From Polynucleobacter wuianus (GTDB taxonomy: Bacteria; Pseudomonadota; Gammaproteobacteria; Burkholderiales; Burkholderiaceae): a DNA stretch of 64,000 bases. A program made the translations under genes and the position numbers. The DNA lies in the NCBI RefSeq assembly GCF_001659725.1, contig NZ_CP015922.1:558001-622000 (forward strand), read 5' to 3'. The first letter of the stretch is position 1. Each line of letters opens with the position of its first letter. Below, piece by piece: positions 57,892 through 64,000 of this stretch. The notes beneath the pieces are model-generated. The model did no database searches. It had not been told where the DNA came from and worked only from the letters and a program-made list of their open reading frames with translations.

Positions 57892-59037
57892 TTAGAAAGT
57901 TCCTGGATATAAGATATCTTTGGTCACATTCTGAATATCGCGATGACCTGTAAAGGCCATAGTGATATCTAACTCGTTGTGAATAAGCTCTAAGCACTTG
58001 GTAACACCTGCTTCACCCATGGCGCCTAAGCCATATAAAAATGGGCGACCAATCATCGTACCGCGAGCGCCTAATGCCCAAGCCTTTAGAACATCTTGTC
58101 CCGAACGAATTCCGCCATCCATCCACACTTCAATATCTTTACCAACAGCATCCACAATTCCTGGTAAAGCCTTGATACTAGAAATTGCCCCATCGAGTTG
58201 ACGACCACCATGGTTAGAAACAATGAGCGCGTCTGCGCCAGAGTTTGCTGCTAGACGCGCGTCCTCTTCATCCAAGATACCTTTAATGATGAGCTTGCCG
58301 CCCCAGAGTTTTTTAATCCACTCCACATCACCCCAGTTCAGGCCTGGATCAAATTGCTCTGCGGTCCAAGAGGAGAGAGAAGACATATTACCCACGCCTG
58401 TAGCGTGACCGACGATATTACGGAAGGTTCTGCGGGGCGTCATGGCCATACCTAAGCACCAGCGTGGCTTAGTAGCCATATTGATCATATTGGCGATAGT
58501 CAGTTTTGGAGGGGCTGATAAGCCATTCTTTAAATCTTTATGGCGTTGCCCCAAAATTTGCAAATCGAGTGTCAAGACTAATGCAGAGCATTTAGCCGCT
58601 TTTGCGCGCTCAATGAGGCGTTCAATAAAGCCGCGATCTTTCATGACATAAAGTTGAAACCAAAATGGTTTGGTAGTGCGCTCTGCCACATCTTCAATCG
58701 AACAAATACTCATGGTGGATAAACAGAAGGGCACGCCAAACTTCTCGGCAGCTTTAGCTGCCAGAATTTCTCCATCGGCATGTTGCATACCAGTGAGACC
58801 AGTTGGCGCTAGCGCTACAGGCATTGCAACCTCTTCGCCCACCATCGTTGTTTTGGTGGTGCGATTGATCATATTGACCGCTACCCGTTGACGTAATTTG
58901 ATTTTCTGAAAATCAGACTCATTCGCGCGGTAAGTAGATTCTGTCCAAGAGCCAGAGTCGGCATAGTCGTAGAACATCTTGGGGGTACGTTTTTGGTGGA
59001 GAACCCGCAGGTCTTCGATATTGGTGATGATAGGCAC
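57892..59037 (-). CDS. lldD: L-lactate dehydrogenase-type alpha-hydroxy-acid oxidase (LldD family)
   Basis: The 381-residue FMN enzyme oxidises L-lactate or a related 2-hydroxy acid to the 2-oxo acid, feeding electrons to quinone in LldD. FMN-binding blocks are APTGLTGMQHADGE near 77-90 and STMSICSIEDVAE near 107-119. The active-site base is H276 in SNHGGRQLDG with R279 binding the carboxylate, and K253 near the flavin. DGGIRSGQDVLKAWALGA follows. It is full length. The in-frame membrane-protein gene begins directly after the stop. Confidence 0.93.
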   Translation of the reverse strand: MPIITNIEDLRVLHQKRTPKMFYDYADSGSWTESTYRANESDFQKIKLRQRVAVNMINRTTKTTMVGEEVAMPVALAPTGLTGMQHADGEILAAKAAEKFGVPFCLSTMSICSIEDVAERTTKPFWFQLYVMKDRGFIERLIERAKAAKCSALVLTLDLQILGQRHKDLKNGLSAPPKLTIANMINMATKPRWCLGMAMTPRRTFRNIVGHATGVGNMSSLSSWTAEQFDPGLNWGDVEWIKKLWGGKLIIKGILDEEDARLAANSGADALIVSNHGGRQLDGAISSIKALPGIVDAVGKDIEVWMDGGIRSGQDVLKAWALGARGTMIGRPFLYGLGAMGEAGVTKCLELIHNELDITMAFTGHRDIQNVTKDILYPGTF

Positions 59038-59150
59038 AGTAAATCCTTATTTAATAGGCTCTATCTTAGCAATACCAAGAATTTGTTTCTACAATGCTAG
59101 GGTATCCCTATTAATAGCGCCTTCACTGGGCGCCCTCTACTAACGATTGC

Positions 59151-60065
59151 ATGCCGAAACTGACTTTTGCTACTGCCGCTTATCTATTGATCGCAACAGC
59201 CTTATGGGCTGGAAATGCGATTGCAGGGCGTTTGTTGGTAGGAAGTGTGTCGCCAATAACCTTGAGCGCAGTTCGTTGGGGTTTGGCAGCCTTACTTTTA
59301 TTGCCCTTAGGTTGGCGTGTATTTAAACCAGAAAGCGCCCTATGGCAAAACAAGAAACGTTTCTTATTGTTGGGACTTTTTGGGGTTGGTAGTTATAACG
59401 TTCTGTTGTATCTTGCCCTGCAAACCTCAACAGCTATCAACGTAACTTTGATTGGCGCTAGCATGCCAATTTGGATGCTATTCATTGGCGCTGTCTTTTA
59501 TCAAGTCAAACCAAATATGCTTCAGTTGATTGGAGCGCTGGTTTCGCTTCTCGGGGTTGCAATTGTGCTCACGAGAGGTGAGCTCGCCACACTTCTATCT
59601 ATGCAAATGGTGATTGGTGATTTACTGATCATGTTGGCGACTATATTGTGGGCCTTCTATAGTTGGATGCTTAGTCGACCAGGAGCTAGTACCGAGCGTC
59701 AATGGCCGTGGGCAGATTTCTTAATGGCACAAGTATTGGTGGGTCTGTTGTGGACAGGATTTTTCGATGGGTTTGAAATTGCTACCGGTCATGCCTATCT
59801 TGAATTAAATCTCTGGACTGCCTCACTGATTTTATTTGTTGCAGTTGGCCCATCGCTAATTGCCTACCGTTGTTGGGGTATGGGTGTAAGTGGAGCAGGC
59901 CCTACAGTGGCAGCTTTCTTTGCCAACTTTATACCTCTGTTTACTGCCATCTTGTCTGCAGCGATGTTGGGTGAACCGCCTCAGTTATTCCACGGCATGG
60001 CGTTTGCCTTGATTGTTGCTGGGATCTGGATTTCATCAAGCCAGAGTCGATCTACTAGCGCTTGA
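59151..60065 (+). CDS. EamA/DMT-family transporter
   Basis: The 304-residue protein has ten hydrophobic helices in two EamA repeats: LTFATAAYLLIATALWAGNAIAGR to IVLTRGELATL, then GDLLIMLATILWAFYSWMLS to GIWISSS. WAGNAIAGR and NVLLYLALQTSTAINVTLI are typical of this DMT exporter family. Substrates include amino acids and metabolites and cannot be predicted. It is divergent from lldD by 113 bases and precedes tcuA by 65 bases. Confidence 0.85.
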   Translation: MPKLTFATAAYLLIATALWAGNAIAGRLLVGSVSPITLSAVRWGLAALLLLPLGWRVFKPESALWQNKKRFLLLGLFGVGSYNVLLYLALQTSTAINVTLIGASMPIWMLFIGAVFYQVKPNMLQLIGALVSLLGVAIVLTRGELATLLSMQMVIGDLLIMLATILWAFYSWMLSRPGASTERQWPWADFLMAQVLVGLLWTGFFDGFEIATGHAYLELNLWTASLILFVAVGPSLIAYRCWGMGVSGAGPTVAAFFANFIPLFTAILSAAMLGEPPQLFHGMAFALIVAGIWISSSQSRSTSA

Positions 60066-60130
60066 CCTGCGTCTAGGTAAAAAAGCCAAAAAAACAGTAA
60101 AGTAATTTCTTTTCTATCAAAGTCTTGGCC

Positions 60131-61543
60131 ATGGTTGATGTATTGGTGATTGGCGGCGGTAATGCCGCTCTGTGTGCTGCCCTCATGTCGAGGGAGTCGG
60201 GCGCCAACGTCATGCTGCTTGAGGCGGCCCCCAAAGTATGGCGCGGTGGAAATTCTTCTCATACGCGCAATATCCGCGCAATGCATGATGAGCCGCAAGA
60301 TGTGATGCTTGAGTCCTATAAGGAAGAAGAGTATTGGCAAGACGTCTTAAAGGTAACTGGCGGTATCACAGATGAATTTTTGGCAAGATTAGTGATACGC
60401 GCCTCCTCTCAATGTCGAGATTGGATGCGTCACCATGGCGTTCGATTTCAGCCGCCACTGTCTGGCACTCTTAACCTCTCTCGTACCAATGCATTCTTTA
60501 TGGGTGGCGGTAAAGCTTTAGTCAACGCCTACTATCGCAGCGCAGAAAAGTTGGGCGTACAAATTCGTTATGAATCTCCAGTTTCATCAATTGAGATTCG
60601 TGATGGAAAATTTATAGCTGCTTATGTCGGTGCTGAGCGCATTGAAGCTAAAACATGTGTTTTAGCTGCTGGGGGTTTTGAGTCCAATCGCGAATGGCTC
60701 AAAGAGGCTTGGGGCATCAATCAGTATGGCGAGTCTCCTGCAGATAATTTTTTAATTCGCGGTACTCGATATAACAATGGCGTGCTACTGAAGCAACTTA
60801 TTTCTCTGGGGGCTGACTCGGTAAGCGACCCCACCCAAGCTCATATGGTTGCCGTAGACGCTCGTGCACCTTTATACGACGGCGGCATCTGCACTCGTAT
60901 TGATGCAGTTTCTTTTGGCATTGTTGTGAATAAAAACGCGCAACGCTTTTCAGATGAGGGTGAAGATTTCTGGCCCAAGCGCTATGCATTTTGGGGCAGA
61001 TTGGTTGCGCAGCAACCGGGGCAGATCGGATACTCCATTATTGACTCCAAAGTATTAGGCCGCTTCATGCCGCCGGTATTTCCAGGTGAGAAGGCGGATA
61101 CCTTAGAGGAATTGGCAGGCAAATTGGGCTTGGATCCTAAAGCACTTCAAGAAACGGTGAAGACTTATAACGCTGCTTGTCGAGTTGGTACTTTCGATCA
61201 CACCATCTTAGATGATTGTCATACCGAAGGTTTGGAGCCAGCAAAGACTCACTGGGCTTTGCCAATAGACACAGGACCTTTTTATGGTTACGCAGTTCGC
61301 CCTGGGGTGACCTTTACCTATTTGGGTTTAAAGACTGATGACACTGCTGCTGTGCGCTTTAAGGGCGTACCCAGTTCAAATTTATTTGTTGCTGGAGAGA
61401 TGATGGCGGGGAATGTCTTAGGCAAAGGATATGCCGCCGGTATTGGCATGGCAATTGGCACCGTCTTTGGTCGCATTGCAGGAACGCAGGCTGCTAAGGC
61501 AGTAAAAAATCAATCTCTGAAGGCTGAATATGCAGCAACTTAA
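60131..61543 (+). CDS. tcuA: FAD-dependent tricarballylate dehydrogenase TcuA
   Basis: The 470-residue flavoprotein matches TcuA, which oxidises tricarballylate to cis-aconitate in Salmonella. The FAD motif VLVIGGGNAALCAALMSRES is at 4-23 (numbering from ATG 60131), followed by the TcuA-like HTRNIRAMHDEP. The fumarate-reductase-type catalytic region includes GVTFTYLGLKTD near 395-406, and the C-terminal GEMMAGNVLGKGYAAGIGM binds FAD. ATG 60131 is preferred over TTG 60125. The stop overlaps the tcuB start by 14 bases. The transporter gene tcuC of the Salmonella operon is absent. Confidence 0.9.
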   Translation: MVDVLVIGGGNAALCAALMSRESGANVMLLEAAPKVWRGGNSSHTRNIRAMHDEPQDVMLESYKEEEYWQDVLKVTGGITDEFLARLVIRASSQCRDWMRHHGVRFQPPLSGTLNLSRTNAFFMGGGKALVNAYYRSAEKLGVQIRYESPVSSIEIRDGKFIAAYVGAERIEAKTCVLAAGGFESNREWLKEAWGINQYGESPADNFLIRGTRYNNGVLLKQLISLGADSVSDPTQAHMVAVDARAPLYDGGICTRIDAVSFGIVVNKNAQRFSDEGEDFWPKRYAFWGRLVAQQPGQIGYSIIDSKVLGRFMPPVFPGEKADTLEELAGKLGLDPKALQETVKTYNAACRVGTFDHTILDDCHTEGLEPAKTHWALPIDTGPFYGYAVRPGVTFTYLGLKTDDTAAVRFKGVPSSNLFVAGEMMAGNVLGKGYAAGIGMAIGTVFGRIAGTQAAKAVKNQSLKAEYAAT

Positions 61544-62675
61544 TTCGCTTATTCGGGAAGCAAGTGATTTGGCAATGGGAACACCAGAGTCAGAGGCGGA
61601 TCGTATGCTTCAAATTTGTAATGCTTGTCGGTATTGCGAAGGATTTTGTGCAGTGTTCCCTGCAATGACCCGTCGCATTGAGTTCACGCCGAGCGTGGTT
61701 TACTATTTAGCCAACCTGTGCCATAACTGTGGCGCCTGTCTTCATGCCTGCCAATATGCGCCTCCTCATGAGTTTGCGGTAAATATTCCGATGGTGATGG
61801 CGCAGTTGCGCAAAGAAACTTATATGAGTTATGCCTGGCCACGCATGATGGGTGAGCTATACAAAATCAATGGTGTGGCAGTAGCGCTGAGTGCCTCAGT
61901 TTCAGTGATGGTTTTTCTGTTACTCGCGCTTGCACTAAACGGAAAATTTTTTGGTGGCGTCCTAGATGGAAACTTCTATGCTGTTTTTCCACACAACACC
62001 TTAGTTATGATCTTTGGCATCGTATTTGGGTTTGCCATTTTGGCGCTGGCAATTGGGCTCACTCGTTTTTGGCAGGAGATGTCGCCAGGTAGGGCTTCGG
62101 GTGGGGCAGTTGCTGAAGCTACTCATGATGCGCTGACTCTGAAGTATCTTGGCGGTGGCCATGGAGATGGTTGCAATAATGAAGATGATGCATTTTCTTT
62201 ATGGCGCAAGCGTTTTCATCATTTCACTTTCTATGGCTTCATGCTGTGTTTTGCAGCAACAAGCGTCGCAACGATTTATCACTACTTCTTAGGCCTGCAT
62301 GCACCGTATGCACTCAATAGCTTGCCTGTTATTTTGGGCACGCTTGGTGGAGTGGGGCTAGTAATCGGGCCAGTTGGTTTGCTCTATTTAAATATCCAAA
62401 GAGATCCAGCTCATGGGGATCGTTCCCAGAAGCCTATGGATAGAGCATTCATTGTGCTGCTCCTGTTGATTAGCATTTCTGGTCTTGGACTATTGGCATA
62501 TCGAGATACTGTTTCAATGTCGATCTGGCTAGTTGTCCATCTTGGTTTTGTAATGGGCTTATTTTTGACCATGCCATACGGTAAATTTGCGCATGGCTTT
62601 TATAGGCTTGCCGCTTTATTGAAGAACTCAATTGAAAAGCGCCAGAAAAACCATTTGCAATTTGGAGCGGATTAA
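61530..62675 (+). CDS. tcuB: Tricarballylate utilisation iron-sulfur membrane protein TcuB
   Basis: TcuB reoxidises the TcuA flavin and passes electrons to the quinone pool. The 381-residue protein has cluster motifs CNACRYCEGFCAVFP near 31-45 and CHNCGACLHACQYAP near 64-78. About six membrane helices follow, with candidate heme-type histidines in HHFTFYGF and IYHYFLGLH. It overlaps tcuA by 14 bases. It is followed after 58 A-rich bases by the fumarylacetoacetate-hydrolase gene. Confidence 0.9.
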   Translation: MQQLNSLIREASDLAMGTPESEADRMLQICNACRYCEGFCAVFPAMTRRIEFTPSVVYYLANLCHNCGACLHACQYAPPHEFAVNIPMVMAQLRKETYMSYAWPRMMGELYKINGVAVALSASVSVMVFLLLALALNGKFFGGVLDGNFYAVFPHNTLVMIFGIVFGFAILALAIGLTRFWQEMSPGRASGGAVAEATHDALTLKYLGGGHGDGCNNEDDAFSLWRKRFHHFTFYGFMLCFAATSVATIYHYFLGLHAPYALNSLPVILGTLGGVGLVIGPVGLLYLNIQRDPAHGDRSQKPMDRAFIVLLLLISISGLGLLAYRDTVSMSIWLVVHLGFVMGLFLTMPYGKFAHGFYRLAALLKNSIEKRQKNHLQFGAD

Positions 62676-62733
62676 TATTTCACTAGCCATAAAGTATTAG
62701 CAGTAAAAATAAAATAAAACAGAAGAAAAGAAA

Positions 62734-63663
62734 ATGAGACTAATTACCTTTACCCGTGCTGGTTCAAATCACCCTGAAATCGGTGCTCGTTTACCCAATC
62801 CATCTGGTGATCAAATCCTGCCCTTTGTAGATGTTGCGAAGCAGTTGGGGATTGCTGATTTCCCAGGCGATATGAAATCTTTTCTGCGCGCCGGAAGTGG
62901 GGCGATGGAACAGGCCAAGTCATGGGTGGCTAGTTCAGGTGATTACACATCTTTATTGATCAGCCCCAAAGCGATTAGCTATTTGCCGCCAATTACTGAT
63001 GCCGAGAAATTTCTCTGTGTTGGAAAAAACTATCGTACACACTTAGAAGAGCTTAAGCGTACAAACTTGATTAAAGAGATTCCTCAAGAACCCACCTCAT
63101 TTATCAAGTTGAACTCTTGCTTGTCTGGTCATGAAGCAAAAGTAGTGCGCCCCAAAGGAATTACGCGTTTGGATTACGAGCCTGAATTGGTTTTTGTGAT
63201 TGGCAAAAGAGCCTTGGGGGCAAAAAAGGCTGAGGCCATGGATTATGTTGCTGGCGTCACTATTCTGAATGATTTGACTTGCCGTGATTTGCAACTGCGC
63301 GAAGTGGCATCAGGTTCTCGTTTTTGGACCGGCAAAAATATTCCAGGCTTTGGCCCTTTAGGCCCTGAGATTGTCACCATTGATGAGATTCCAGATGTCT
63401 ATAACTTGTGGATGACCTGTTCTGTTAACGGACAAGAGCGCATGCGTGTCAACACAGTTGATCAGATTTGGAAGATCTCCGATATCTTGGAGCATTTCTC
63501 TCGCTTTATCCCAATCGAAGCAGGGGATATGTTTTCTACGGGCGCGCCTGGAGGCGTTGCTGTCGGCAAAGAAAATGCTGAAGACTTATATCTAAAGCCA
63601 GGCGATGTTGTTGAGTGCGCAATCGATGGAATTTCTACTTTGCGTACCACCATCGTTGAGTAA
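62734..63663 (+). CDS. Fumarylacetoacetate hydrolase family enzyme
   Basis: The 309-residue protein matches FAH-family hydrolases and hydratases/decarboxylases. Metal-binding residues can be placed in the LDYEPELVFVIGKRA block near 146-160 and AGVTILNDLTCRDLQLRE near 171-188. SGSRFWTGKNIPGFGPLGPEIV follows, and a late FSTGAPGGVAVG loop closes the site. An N-terminal domain of about 80 residues (GARLPNP, LPFVDVA) precedes the FAH fold. The enzyme cleaves or hydrates a diketo acid from aromatic or dicarboxylate breakdown. It lies between tcuB and a Bug protein gene. Confidence 0.88.
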   Translation: MRLITFTRAGSNHPEIGARLPNPSGDQILPFVDVAKQLGIADFPGDMKSFLRAGSGAMEQAKSWVASSGDYTSLLISPKAISYLPPITDAEKFLCVGKNYRTHLEELKRTNLIKEIPQEPTSFIKLNSCLSGHEAKVVRPKGITRLDYEPELVFVIGKRALGAKKAEAMDYVAGVTILNDLTCRDLQLREVASGSRFWTGKNIPGFGPLGPEIVTIDEIPDVYNLWMTCSVNGQERMRVNTVDQIWKISDILEHFSRFIPIEAGDMFSTGAPGGVAVGKENAEDLYLKPGDVVECAIDGISTLRTTIVE

Positions 63664-63666
63664 AAA

Positions 63667-64000
63667 ATGATGAAGCGGATTTGGCGATGGGTATTAATCT
63701 TGCTGTATTGCGCGATTCTTGTGCCCTGCATAGCTAACGCAGCTGATATTTATCCATCTAAGCCGATTAAAGTGATTGTGCCGTTTCCACCAGGCGGTGG
63801 GGCAGACACCTTAATTCGTTTGATTGCACCAACGGTTGGCGAGTTGTGGAAGCAGTCAATTGTTATTGAAAATCGACCAGGTGCAAGTGGCTTAATTGGC
63901 GCTGACTTAGTTGCGCAGTCCCCGGCTGATGGATATACCTTGTTGATGGGTTCTACAGCAGCTGTCACGGAAAAAAATGTGACACAGTTTTCACCAGTGG
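63667..64000 (+). CDS. Bug-family (TctC) solute-binding protein, 3' end outside window
   Basis: The gene starts three bases after the FAH stop and is cut at the right edge after about 111 codons. A signal peptide (RIWRWVLILLYCAILVPCIANA) is followed by the Bug pattern IKVIVPFPPGGGADTLIRLIAP and ENRPGASGLIGADLVAQSPADGYTLL. The protein is periplasmic and would bind the carboxylate processed by the tcuAB/FAH enzymes. ATG 63670 is an alternative start. Confidence 0.9.
   Translation, partial: MMKRIWRWVLILLYCAILVPCIANAADIYPSKPIKVIVPFPPGGGADTLIRLIAPTVGELWKQSIVIENRPGASGLIGADLVAQSPADGYTLLMGSTAAVTEKNVTQFSPV

Noticed and set aside
59111..59135. GCGCC/GGCGC hairpin between lldD and the EamA gene
   Set aside because: The stem is five pairs without a T run and lies in a divergent promoter region, so it is probably chance.
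1..64000. CRISPR arrays, tRNA or rRNA genes, insertion sequences
   Set aside because: I found no repeat-spacer pattern, no cloverleaf-like segment in the gaps and no transposase or integrase gene; very short tRNAs cannot be ruled out without a scan.

Overview
The window reads as a chromosomal segment of a low-GC betaproteobacterium of the Burkholderiaceae, most likely Polynucleobacter or a close relative. This is inferred from moderate GC, dense operons, Bug-family (TctC) binding proteins, a Tat-exported formate dehydrogenase with DUF3305/DUF3306 partners, and Liv-type transport. No 16S or other taxonomic marker is present, so the genus is an inference. I saw no rRNA, tRNA, CRISPR array, transposase or integrase.

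Layout. (1) 1-3540: an AT-rich accessory segment with the C-terminal part of an MmeI-like restriction/methylation enzyme, then four small co-directional genes of unknown function (one a DUF4236 protein). (2) 3548-15405: host-like genes: a ferritin-like DUF455 protein, two tandem paralogous lipoproteins, a tRNA-modification set (queE, queD, tadA), an LD-carboxypeptidase, a SOUL protein, rlmJ, and an envelope block on the minus strand (PAP2, GT9, LPG-synthase-like flippase, GT39). (3) 15411-20897: copper export (copA, copZ), phosphate uptake (DUF47 plus Pit) and the Fe-S carrier apbC. (4) 20912-31834: a complete Cys-type formate dehydrogenase locus with maturation factors, a consensus FNR-type box at 24809-24822, and a tungstate/molybdate-type permease and ATPase without a binding protein. 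(5) 31902-37358: Bfd-like ferredoxin, EEP hydrolase, cardiolipin synthase, a CoA-transferase/acyl-CoA dehydrogenase pair and a YqaA-like membrane protein.

(6) 37377-50972 is the most distinctive part: a divergent catabolic regulon. Leftward run a TetR regulator, a VOC protein, a flavin monooxygenase of the dihydroxypyridine/methylurate hydroxylase type, and a complete Liv ABC importer. Rightward run a CoxG-like protein, a three-subunit molybdenum hydroxylase and a 3-hydroxybutyrate-type dehydrogenase. A 13-bp perfect palindrome lies in the shared promoter region. I infer import of a small (possibly N-heterocyclic) acid or amide, hydroxylation by the Mo enzyme, a second hydroxylation by the flavoenzyme, and ring opening. 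The substrate is unknown.

(7) 51143-57891: a short Urate_ox_N membrane protein; an oxidative-stress set (rubredoxin reductase, a 54-residue rubredoxin, a rubrerythrin lacking its own rubredoxin domain, divergent oxyR, an old-yellow-enzyme reductase); a Fur-box-preceded cytochrome b561 gene; and a bestrophin-like membrane protein that seems to start at AUU. (8) 57892-64000: lldD, an EamA exporter, tcuA-tcuB, a fumarylacetoacetate-hydrolase family enzyme and a Bug protein cut by the right edge.
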